This document shows, piece after piece, positions 1 to 5,791 of a stretch of 5,791 nucleotides of DNA. Source of the stretch: Pseudomonadota bacterium (GTDB lineage Bacteria > Pseudomonadota > Gammaproteobacteria > Burkholderiales > SG8-39). Each line of letters starts with the position of its first letter. Position 1 is the stretch's first letter. The position numbers and the translations under genes are program-made. The stretch is from NCBI GenBank assembly GCA_021848555.1, contig JAJZUN010000209.1, positions 1 to 5,791 of the forward strand, given 5' to 3'. Below the pieces are notes generated by a model, which did not search any database, was not told the origin of the DNA, and worked only from the letters and a program-made list of their open reading frames with translations.

Positions 1-34
1 GGCCCAGTCGCCGGCTCGCTAGCGGTCCCACGAC

Positions 35-40
35 TATAAT
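35..40 (+). promoter_or_regulatory. Perfect -10 hexamer TATAAT just before the first gene
   Basis: TATAAT lies at 35-40 and matches the sigma70 -10 consensus at all six bases. The ATG at 46 begins 6 bases after its end, so a transcript from this element would start at or within a base or two of the start codon, giving a leaderless mRNA. There is no good -35 (12-17 reads CGGCTC at the ideal 17-base spacing) and no extended -10 TG. A chance match is therefore possible, and the gene could instead be read from a promoter left of the window. Confidence 0.4.
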
Positions 41-45
41 GAATC

Positions 46-561
46 ATGGAAATTTCGAGGCATCCTAAGTCCAGTAAACGTCATTCCGAGGCCAACGGCC
101 GAGGAATCTGCTTTTTCATTGCATTCGCGCTGACCATCGCCGCCCCGGCCTTGGCGGCAGCCGAAGAACTCGGCCGCCTGTTCCTCACGCCGCAACAGCG
201 CCAGGACCTCGATCGCCGGCGCGCGACCAACCGCGCCGAGGAAGAAGCGCCGCAGATCAGGGAAGGCCCGCTCACCCTCGACGGCCATGTGCAGCGCTCC
301 AGCGGCAAGACCGCCACCTGGATCAACGGCGTGCCGCAGTACGACAGCCACGCGAGCCGCGACCCGGCCCGCGTCACGGTGGTGCCGAACCAGGGCGAGC
401 CGGGCGTCAGCCTCAAGGTCGGTGAAATCTACGAGCGCATCAGCGGCCAGGTGCGCGACGACCTGGATGGCGGAACGATCACGGTCGGGAAATCCGCTCC
501 CAAGGTCAAAACCACCCCAAGCCGCGGCGCCGCAGCCAAATCGCCCGCGCCGACTCGCTGA
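46..561 (+). CDS. Small exported protein of a pilus/pseudopilus cluster, function unknown
   Basis: 171 residues. I do not recognise the family with certainty. Residues 1-20 are a long basic n-region, 21-37 are hydrophobic (ICFFIAFALTIAAPALA) and the signal peptidase site is probably after A37 or A39, so the mature protein should be periplasmic, about 132 residues. The mature part starts with a conserved-looking stretch (LGRLFLTPQQRQDLDRRR, 42-59). It then has a short beta-rich region with a T-WING turn (91-95), a LKVGE strand (123-127), and a low-complexity Lys/Ala/Pro tail from about 148. The xxWINGxx...LKVGE pattern recalls small periplasmic pilus or secretion partner proteins (MshK/GspC-like), but only weakly. 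ATG 46 is the only start that keeps the signal peptide: the in-frame stop at 40-42 precedes it and no GTG/TTG follows in the n-region. No Shine-Dalgarno is visible before it. The next gene starts 4 bases after its stop, which suggests co-transcription with the two pilin genes. Confidence 0.75.
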   Translation: MEISRHPKSSKRHSEANGRGICFFIAFALTIAAPALAAAEELGRLFLTPQQRQDLDRRRATNRAEEEAPQIREGPLTLDGHVQRSSGKTATWINGVPQYDSHASRDPARVTVVPNQGEPGVSLKVGEIYERISGQVRDDLDGGTITVGKSAPKVKTTPSRGAAAKSPAPTR

Positions 562-808
562 AGCCATGCGCCGCCCTCCCCGGATTACCTTGCCGGCGCG
601 GCAACGCGGCGCCGCCCTGCTGATTCTGCTCGCGTTGTTTGCGACTGCCGCGATCTATATGCTGGTAAGTTCCTTGAATAAGGGCAGCGTCACGCTGAGC
701 CTGGCGAGAGCGGAGAAGAACCGCGCGGTGATGCAGGAAGCCAAGGCGGCGCTGATCGCCTGGTCGATATCGGAGACGCTGCAGACGCAGTCGGGCGGCA
801 TATTTCAA

Positions 809-827
809 CCGGGAGCCCTGCCCCGAT
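809..827 (+). other. Site of the frameshift in the PilX-like gene
   Basis: The left frame reads P-G-A-L-P here and the right frame reads C-P-D. The neighbouring prepilin has L-P-C-P at the same place in its plan, so the intact gene probably read GALPCPD. That needs five more bases, consistent with loss of one unit from a CTGCC tandem (CTGCCCTGCCCC becoming CTGCCCC). One extra G in the GGG at 811-813 would also join the frames, but as QPEPCPD, which fits the pattern less well. Confidence 0.6.
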
Positions 828-2252
828 CGCAACAACGACGGCTACCAGGAATCCTCCTGCGGCAGTTCCGACCGGCTCGGACGCCTGCCGTACAAAACCC
901 TGGGCATCGCCGAACTGCGCGACGCGAGCGGCGAATTGCTCTGGTACGCCGTATCCGCCGACTTCAGGCGCCGCACCAGCAATATCATCAACAGCAACAC
1001 CCAAGGCCAGTTGAGCATTTCCGGCCTGGCGCCGGCGAGCAACGCGATCGCAGTGGTGCTCGCGCCAGGCGCACGTCTTGGCAGCCAGAACCGCACTCCG
1101 GACGAAGCTACCTGTACCGCCAACAACAACAAAAGCCAGCCCTGCAACACTGCACTCAATTATCTCGAAGACATCAACGGCATTGCCGACACCACCAGTT
1201 TCGTTTCCAAGATCGAGAATCTGACAGACTCGGCGGTCGCCAACCTGTTCAATGACCAATTGCTCGCGATCACGCATCAGGACCTGTTCTCGGTAGTCGA
1301 GCCCGTGGTCGCAGCGCGGATCGAACGCGACATAGTTCGCCAGTTCATCTACGACCCCAGCGATACCAGCACCAGCACCCTGTGGAACGATACGGCCGGC
1401 GCCAACAAGAGCCGGTATTTCGACGCCTGGGGTGCATTTCCGTTTGCCGCGCAGCTTACCGACCCCAGCAATTCGAATTTCACCGGCCAGGCCGGCACCT
1501 ACGAAGGTCTGCTGCCGCTGGTGCCCGGCATCAACTACACCTGGAATTCAGGCAGCGTAGTCCAGACCGGCGGTTCCGGCAGCCTGTCCAGCACCAGTTG
1601 CAACACCGCCAACTCGGGCGCCGACTTGAGGTGCAACATTTCCTACTCCTCCGGCGCACCGAGAATACGCATGACCGGCACCGTGGACAAGATCGGTCGC
1701 AGCTTTGCGCAACTGCCACGGGTGTCCGACGTGAGCTGTTGGATCGGGTGCAGCCTCAGTTCACGCAGCTTGAGCGGCAGCTTGGACAGCACGGGAACCG
1801 GCACTATCATGCTCGATGCGACCCTGCCCGACTCCTCCGGCTCCAAGACGGTCACCGTCAACATCAACAACGGCGGCCTGTTCGTCACCGCCCTGGCCAG
1901 CACCGCCAGCACCGACATCGCCGGCTGGTTCAACAATAACGAGTGGCAGATGCTGACCTATTACGCCGTCTCCCCAGGCTATGCGCCGGGGGGTGCCGGC
2001 AGCTGCAACCCCTCTACAAGCCCGAAGTGCCTGACCGTCAACAACCTTGCGCCGCCGTACCTCAGCCCCAAGACCGATACCCGCGCCATCATTATTCTTG
2101 CCGGACGCTCGCTGAGCACCAATCCCTCGCGCCCCAATAGCAACCGGAATGACTATCTAGAAGCAAAAAACGCAAGCACCGGCGATTATGATTTTGAGCA
2201 CGGTCTGGGCAAGACCACCACGGTCGCGGGCGCTCCGGTCGCGATCAACGAC

Positions 2253-2259
2253 AGGGTGA
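2253..2259 (+). promoter_or_regulatory. Ribosome binding site supporting the TTG start of the prepilin gene
   Basis: AGGGTGA lies inside the end of the upstream gene, 6 bases before TTG 2266. It is a fair Shine-Dalgarno match at good spacing and supports the TTG as the true start. An in-frame stop at 2257-2259 rules out anything further upstream. Confidence 0.55.
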
Positions 2260-2265
2260 TCATCA

Positions 2266-3093
2266 TTGCGCCCTGACCGCGAAAAACCGAGACAACGTAC
2301 GGCTGGATTCACCCTGGCCGAAATGGCGATCGTGCTGGTCGTCGTCGGCCTGCTGCTGACCAGCGTGCTGTCCACCGTGTCGACGCAGCTTGAGAGCCGC
2401 AACATCGCCGAAACCCAGAACAGACTGAATCAGGTCAAGGAAGCGCTTATCGGCTACGCCCAAGCCAACGGGCGACTGCCTTGCCCCGCGGACGGCTTGC
2501 TCGCGACCGGTGCTACAGGTGCGGGTCAGGAACCGGCTCTCGTAAGCAATTCCTGTCCCACCGCGGCGAAGTATGCAGTATTGCCTTGGGCCGCTCTTGG
2601 AGTATCAGAGTCCGACGTCTGGGGCCGGCGCTTTACCTACAAGGTCTCAGCAGAATTTTCCGACGCAGTTACAGGAACAACTACCTGGGGCTGCGGCGCA
2701 ACCATTCCCGTCCCCACCCCGACGCTGTCTTCGTTCGCCTTGTGCGCCCAAGGAACGTTCACTATCAGGACTCGCACCGCGACGGTAGCGGGCAAGGACC
2801 CTGGGACACCCGTGTCCAATGTCCCGGTGGTGATCATCTCGCACGGCAAGAACGGCTACGGCGCCTATACCTCGGGCGGCACGCAGTACACCGCGTCGAC
2901 CACGGGTGTCGACGAGCCCGCCAACGCCAACGCCACGGCGACGACTTTCTATTCGCGCGAGCAGTCGCCGCAGGAGAGTACCTGCAGCGACACGACGCCG
3001 GGCAGCAATTTCTGCGAATTCGACGATCTGCTTGCCTATATTCCGGCGAACGTGCTGATCACAAAGATGGTGAGCGCCGGGAAGCTGCCTTGA
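2266..3093 (+). CDS. Type IV prepilin-like protein (class III leader), minor pilin/pseudopilin
   Basis: 275 residues. The first 14 form a short basic leader ending in glycine, followed by FTLAEM: a textbook prepilin peptidase site, with cleavage between G14 and F15, N-methylation expected at F15, and the glutamate at mature position 5 (E19). Residues 21-35 are the hydrophobic stem. After it come the heptad-like NRLNQVKEALIGYAQANGRLPCPADG, then LPWAALGVSESDVWGRRFTYKVS and VPVVIISHGKNGYGAY, ending with EFDDLLAYIP. This layout is familiar in minor pilin or pseudopilin-like proteins of proteobacteria. The globular part has six cysteines (73, 97, 143, 160, 240, 250), enough for three disulfides. 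TTG 2266 is the only possible start that keeps the leader: a stop lies at 2257-2259 and the next ATG is inside FTLAEM. It overlaps the upstream gene by 11 bases, implying translational coupling. The exact system (type IV pilus, MSHA or type II secretion) cannot be fixed from this window. Confidence 0.88.
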   Translation: MRPDREKPRQRTAGFTLAEMAIVLVVVGLLLTSVLSTVSTQLESRNIAETQNRLNQVKEALIGYAQANGRLPCPADGLLATGATGAGQEPALVSNSCPTAAKYAVLPWAALGVSESDVWGRRFTYKVSAEFSDAVTGTTTWGCGATIPVPTPTLSSFALCAQGTFTIRTRTATVAGKDPGTPVSNVPVVIISHGKNGYGAYTSGGTQYTASTTGVDEPANANATATTFYSREQSPQESTCSDTTPGSNFCEFDDLLAYIPANVLITKMVSAGKLP

Positions 3094-3131
3094 AGCGGGC
3101 GCTTGGCAAAATAACAGGTCTCGTCCCTTTC

Positions 3132-3154
3132 TTGCGCTGGAACATCGCGCGCAA
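3132..3154. repeat. Short inverted repeat between the convergent genes
   Basis: TTGCGC (3132-3137) and GCGCAA (3149-3154) form a 6-bp perfect inverted repeat with an 11-base loop in the 70-base gap between the prepilin stop and the fic-like stop. There is no T-run on either strand after it, so it is not a convincing rho-independent terminator. TGGCGCA at 3157-3163, touching the fic-like stop codon, resembles the half-sites found upstream of that gene. Confidence 0.35.
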
Positions 3155-3163
3155 CGTGGCGCA

Positions 3164-4564
3164 TTACCGCTGTTTTGCCTTCCAGTCGCGGAACTCCGAA
3201 AGGCGCAGCCGATAGCGGGCAATGTTGCCGTCGTGCAGGCCCTTCAATTCGTCGATGGCCATTTCGACAAATCGCGTCCGATCTTCAGCCGGGACAAGGT
3301 TCGCAGCTTCTCGCTCGATGGTCCGCGGTTCGGCCGCCCATCCTTTGCGTACGATTTCCCCGATGACATCCGCCAGTACGTCACGATACGTTGTTCTGAA
3401 CGGGTCTGGCTGCGGAAGTGATTCGGCAATTGCACGGTATTGCTGGCAGGATCGTTCATAGGCCCACGCGAATACATCGGCAAGCAATTCGACCTTGTTC
3501 AGCTCATAGACGGCCAGTGTTCCTTCGACGTACGCACGTTCGGGTACTTCGATAAAGGACAGGGGGCAAAGGTTGTGCTTGAGCAACGCAATGTTGGCCC
3601 CCAGCCGCGAAACGCGCTTATTTACATCTTCAAAAGGCTGCAGGTAGGGAATGTGCACCATCAGGAAGAACGCCTGTTCAAACGGGTCGCTGATCGCCGC
3701 TGCCTTGTCGAGAACGATGCGAAAGAATTCGTCGATCTGTTGCGGGATTGCCAGCGGACGAAACACCGTGCCCGAGATTTCCACGATGCGCTCGCGCAGT
3801 TTGCCGCTCGCGCCGGGATCTGCGAGCAGATTCTCCGACAGCAGCGCATGCAGGTTTTGAAAGGTGTGGATGCCATAGCCGACGTCGTCGGCTCCATCCA
3901 CCAGGTATTCGATGGCGCGCTTGTGGTTCAGGATCATCTGCGTTTCGCGCGCGTCCTTGCCGGCGGCCGCTTCACCGTGCTCGATCAGGCGTTGGGTGTC
4001 CAGCCGCGTGTACGTGTTGCCTTCGAGTTTGGACGAAGCCCAGGAGAGGTCGATCAGCAACCTCCCGAGCACGTCGCGCGCATAGGTGCCTGCCTGGCGC
4101 TCTGTCGAAGGGGTTTCACCCAAGCCGCGCAGACGAATTCGCGTCTGGCCTGGCAAATACCAGGTTTCATTGGGCCGGTAATCGAGTAGAAATTCGCGCT
4201 GGTAGCCGACCGGCGTTCGGAGTGTGAGCGGACGGCGGACGAGGTCGCGCAGTCGCGAACCGTCTGCGGACATCGGAACGTAGATCTCCGCTGAGACTTG
4301 GCCCCCATCCGCCTTTACCGCTCCCGCTTCTGGCCGGACCGTAACCTGGGGTTCCGCTGGCAGGCGATACAAGGCACCGCGTTTGCGGCCCACCGCGATA
4401 AGACGGCCCTGCTTTACCAATTCGTTCAGCCGGCGTTGCAGCGTCCTTCTGGCCGCGCCTTCGCCCAGGACCGACTGAATCATCTCGATACTCGCGCCGT
4501 CCGGGTGCTCGCGTACCGCGTTCACGACCACTTCGTACTCGGCGGTTGAGACTATCTTCGGCAT
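3164..4564 (-). CDS. Fic-family protein with N-terminal winged helix and a degenerate active-site motif
   Basis: 466 residues. About 5-70 look like a winged helix (IEMIQSVLGEGAARRTLQRR, then NELVKQGRLIAVGRKRGALYRL), suggesting DNA binding. About 155-225 fit the Fic N-terminal region and hold S177-SKL-E181-G182-N183, matching the SxxxE(G/N) inhibitory helix of Fic proteins that carry their own brake. The Fic core follows (about 230-375), with the motif at 309-320: QPFEDVNKRVSR. Compared with HPFxxGNGRxxR, the catalytic histidine is Gln309 and both glycines are replaced (V314, K316), while P310, F311, D313, N315, R317 and R320 are kept. Classical Fic enzymes transfer AMP to a target hydroxyl using that histidine, so ordinary AMPylation is doubtful. 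From memory, a set of Fic proteins share this 'PYLQxFxDVNKR' form, so it looks like a subgroup and not local decay. The C-terminal part (about 380-466) is helical and unassigned. ATG 4564 fits the domain start but has only a weak ribosome site (GCGAG at 4576-4572). Likely self-regulated through the repeats upstream. Confidence 0.88.
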   Translation of the reverse strand: MPKIVSTAEYEVVVNAVREHPDGASIEMIQSVLGEGAARRTLQRRLNELVKQGRLIAVGRKRGALYRLPAEPQVTVRPEAGAVKADGGQVSAEIYVPMSADGSRLRDLVRRPLTLRTPVGYQREFLLDYRPNETWYLPGQTRIRLRGLGETPSTERQAGTYARDVLGRLLIDLSWASSKLEGNTYTRLDTQRLIEHGEAAAGKDARETQMILNHKRAIEYLVDGADDVGYGIHTFQNLHALLSENLLADPGASGKLRERIVEISGTVFRPLAIPQQIDEFFRIVLDKAAAISDPFEQAFFLMVHIPYLQPFEDVNKRVSRLGANIALLKHNLCPLSFIEVPERAYVEGTLAVYELNKVELLADVFAWAYERSCQQYRAIAESLPQPDPFRTTYRDVLADVIGEIVRKGWAAEPRTIEREAANLVPAEDRTRFVEMAIDELKGLHDGNIARYRLRLSEFRDWKAKQR

Positions 4565-4582
4565 GAGTTGACTCGCAGATTG

Positions 4583-4674
4583 GGTGCCAATTGCGCCATA
4601 TCCTAGCTCCTTTTTGGCGCAAATTCAATAACGCGCCAATTAAAATGGCGCAATACCATTCCTATTTGGCGCAA
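4583..4674. repeat. Array of TTGCGCCA/TGGCGCAA half-sites (candidate operators)
   Basis: Read on the - strand, TTGCGCCA occurs at 4674-4667, 4653-4646 and 4622-4615. The opposite orientation occurs as TTGGCGC at 4639-4633 and TGGCGCAA at 4598-4591, with a weaker TTGGCAC at 4590-4584. The outer same-direction copies extend to a 15-base repeat with one mismatch (TTGCGCCAAAWAGGA, 4674-4660 and 4622-4608). GCGCCA and TGGCGC at 4633-4638 and 4646-4651 form a perfect inverted pair with a 7-base A/T spacer. Same-direction copies start 21 and 31 bases apart, near whole helical turns, as expected for a cooperative protein-binding array. Placement over the predicted promoter of the fic-like gene makes repression the likely role. 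Confidence 0.65.
4600..4628 (-). promoter_or_regulatory. Predicted sigma70 promoter of the fic-like gene
   Basis: On the - strand TTGAAT (4628-4623) and TAGGAT (4605-4600) are separated by 17 bases, and each matches its consensus hexamer at four of six positions. Transcription would start near 4593, about 30 bases before the ATG at 4564. The spacer contains one TTGCGCCA half-site and the start region another, so a protein bound there would block RNA polymerase. A weaker alternative lies upstream: TTGAAT 4703-4698 and TACTAT 4679-4674, with an 18-base spacer. Confidence 0.45.
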
Positions 4675-4688
4675 TAGTAATAGGAATG
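4657..4688. repeat. 10-bp perfect inverted repeat enclosing one half-site
   Basis: CATTCCTATT (4657-4666) and AATAGGAATG (4679-4688) are perfect inverted copies separated by 12 bases that contain TGGCGCAA. The arms are A/T-rich and no T-run follows on the - strand, so this is more likely a binding site than a terminator for hipA. Confidence 0.55.
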
Positions 4689-4765
4689 AGCCTTGGAATT
4701 CAATATGGTACGGAAGCCCATCCGACAGACAGCGAGCACTGATGGAGTTCAGGCCACGGCACCCG

Positions 4766-5791
4766 CTACAACTCCGTATCGACCTCAAGACGCTCGGCAG
4801 CTTCGAGGAGACCTCCGGTTATCGACTCGAAAACGTCCGCGGGAAAACCGGGAGGCAAGTTCGCTCCCACCTGCTCGATGACCTTGGGTGTCTGCGCAAG
4901 AGTCGCCTCGATGATGGCTTCCATGTCCTGACCGAGACCGCACTTGTGCGCAGTCGCATTGAAATGCCGGCGGCGTATGTCGCTGATCCGGTAATGCGCG
5001 TTCTTGCCGCGCAACGCCAGCGCCAGCTTGAGTTTGTTGCGGTCCAGGCGATTGGGGCCGGCACCCGTTACCGGCCAGGCCGACAACACGTCATACAAAG
5101 GCGTTAGCCGGTGACGAGTTCCGGCCAGCAGGTGCAGGCTGAAGTTCTTGGCGTGGCCATCCGTGGCCGCCAACATCCAAAAACAAAGCTGGGTGCGCAG
5201 CAGCGCCGAGAGATCCTGTTCGCGGGCTTCCGAGCTGTGCAGGATGCGCGCGATGTCGACCAGACCAGGGCCGCCCTCGGCTTCATATTTTGCCGCGCCT
5301 GGTGTTCCGGTGGCCTGGCAGAAATCTTCCTGTGGCAGGCGCAGCCAGTATTGGCCTGACGCCGCCAGTTTTCGGTCGAAGCGTTCCACCACGAGAACCT
5401 TTTGCGTCCCGAATTCTTGAATCTCACATCGTGCAATCTGAAGACCATAGGCGCGCAAGAGTTCCGCGCAAAGCCATTCGTTTTCGACAGAAGTCCGCAT
5501 GTCCGCTCGCCGGTGACCTACAAGGCCCAGGGGAAGTTTGAATATGTGCGTCGTGGGTGTTGCGCCATGTGGCCGGCACCAGCGATCACCGTGCCAGGTC
5601 AGTGCTGTCTTTTCTTGTGCGCCGGCAATCGAAATCCGAAAATTCTCGTCATCCTCCCCCTCGTAGCCCGGCGACCGCGACGTCGCGACCGCCGAGATCA
5701 GCAGCTTTTCAACGCCCGCCTCGTCCAGCGCCTCGGCATGGATGCTGAAAACGTCTTGAGGCGCTTTGCTCTCGGGAAGCATCCACACTGC
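4766..5791 (-). CDS. hipA: HipA serine/threonine kinase toxin, N-terminus beyond the window
   Basis: Partial: 341 codons plus stop are present and the frame stays open through the right edge. The first residues seen (AVWMLPE) align with the GAVQLIPED region near residue 105 of E. coli HipA (440 residues), so about 105 N-terminal residues are missing. The GTG at 5788 should not be taken as the start. Counting from that GTG: RISIAGAQEKTAL with the autophosphorylated serine at 53 (S150 in E. coli), the ATP lysine in HIFKLP at 84 (K181), LRLPQEDFCQ at 149-158, the catalytic loop DGHAKN at 210-215 (D309) and the metal aspartate in LYDVLSAWP at 233 (D332). The spacings match E. coli almost exactly, so the kinase should be active. 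HipA proteins phosphorylate aminoacyl-tRNA synthetases (GltX in E. coli), halt translation and promote persistence; HipB neutralises them and represses the operon. hipB would be expected just right of the window. The fic-like gene follows 201 bases downstream in the same direction. Confidence 0.93.
   Translation of the reverse strand, partial: AVWMLPESKAPQDVFSIHAEALDEAGVEKLLISAVATSRSPGYEGEDDENFRISIAGAQEKTALTWHGDRWCRPHGATPTTHIFKLPLGLVGHRRADMRTSVENEWLCAELLRAYGLQIARCEIQEFGTQKVLVVERFDRKLAASGQYWLRLPQEDFCQATGTPGAAKYEAEGGPGLVDIARILHSSEAREQDLSALLRTQLCFWMLAATDGHAKNFSLHLLAGTRHRLTPLYDVLSAWPVTGAGPNRLDRNKLKLALALRGKNAHYRISDIRRRHFNATAHKCGLGQDMEAIIEATLAQTPKVIEQVGANLPPGFPADVFESITGGLLEAAERLEVDTEL

Larger units (their letters stand above)
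566..2276 (+). pseudogene. PilX-like large minor pilin, frameshifted near base 820
   Basis: An ATG at 566 opens a frame with a basic leader, then a hydrophobic helix (GAALLILLALFATAAIYMLV, about residues 15-34) and an amphipathic continuation (EAKAALIAWS). This is the layout of PilX-type pilins that lack the strict class III cleavage site. The frame reads sensibly to about PGALP (809-823) and then turns into Arg-rich nonsense, running to 1255. A different frame (phase of base 822) continues as CPDRNNDGYQ...LGRLPYKTLG...LWYAVS and stays open to the stop at 2274-2276. Joined, the protein would be about 571 residues with an N-terminal anchor and a large Ser/Thr/Asn-rich extracytoplasmic domain with several cysteines. 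The nearest start in the second frame is TTG 936, inside the domain, so it is not a sensible independent gene. Its C-terminus repeats the plan of its own first module. Either a true pseudogene or a sequencing/assembly error. Confidence 0.75.

Noticed and set aside
34..567. 177-residue open frame on the - strand opposite the exported protein
   Set aside because: Ala/Arg/Gly-rich mirror of a GC-rich gene; the + strand frame has a signal peptide and fits the cluster.
3093..3104. AAGCGGGCGCTT hairpin at the prepilin stop as a terminator
   Set aside because: Only a 4-bp stem and no T-run after it.
2481..3215. 244-residue + strand frame overlapping the prepilin gene
   Set aside because: Arg-rich shadow in a second frame of the prepilin gene, running into the 3' end of the opposing fic-like gene.
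3440..4189. 249-residue + strand frame antisense to the fic-like gene
   Set aside because: The - strand carries recognisable Fic motifs; this frame shows no domain pattern of its own.
4583..4674. CRISPR-like reading of the repeated TTGCGCCA motif
   Set aside because: Repeat core is only 8 bases, copies occur in both orientations and spacing is irregular; an operator array explains it better.
4657..4688. 10-bp inverted repeat as a rho-independent terminator for hipA
   Set aside because: A/T-rich stem, 12-base loop, no T-run on the - strand, and about 80 bases past the hipA stop.
4742..5107. 121-residue + strand frame antisense to the 3' end of hipA
   Set aside because: hipA alignment is continuous here and the antisense frame is compositional.
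5786..5788. GTG as the true start of hipA
   Set aside because: The frame continues upstream and alignment with E. coli HipA places this near residue 105.

Overview
The window is GC-rich (roughly 60 % by eye) and looks like chromosomal DNA of a proteobacterium, probably a beta- or gammaproteobacterium. That placement is inferred from the class III prepilin gene, the HipA closely resembling the E. coli protein, and base composition; the sequence gives no direct taxonomic marker.

Left part (about 1-3093, + strand): a compact pilus/pseudopilus gene cluster. A small exported protein (46-561) is followed after 4 bases by a large PilX-like minor-pilin gene (566-2276). This overlaps by 11 bases a classical prepilin gene (2266-3093) that starts with TTG. 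The large gene carries a frameshift near base 820 that separates its membrane-anchor N-terminus from about 480 residues of globular domain. The two pilin genes share a plan (N-terminal hydrophobic helix, an LPCP motif, then a module running from a YAVS/YKVS strand to an aspartate-rich end), and the large gene appears to carry that module twice. All three products would act in or on the inner membrane and in an extracytoplasmic fibre processed by prepilin peptidase.

Right part (3164-5791, - strand, convergent with the pilin genes): two toxin-type genes in the same direction. hipA runs in from the right edge and lacks its N-terminal quarter here; its phospho-acceptor serine and kinase residues are intact. 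About 200 bases after it starts a Fic-family gene with an N-terminal winged helix, an intact inhibitory-type SxxxEG motif, and a Fic motif in which the catalytic histidine position is glutamine (QPFEDVNKRVSR).

The gap between hipA and the fic-like gene (4565-4765) is the most structured non-coding DNA in the window. It has five or six copies of a TTGCGCCA half-site in both orientations, three same-direction copies spaced 21 and 31 bases (about 2 and 3 helical turns), a 10-bp perfect inverted repeat around one copy, and a plausible sigma70 promoter with a 17-base spacer built over them. The simplest model is that the winged helix of the Fic protein binds this array and controls its own gene. 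This, and the regulatory or functional link to hipA, is inference.
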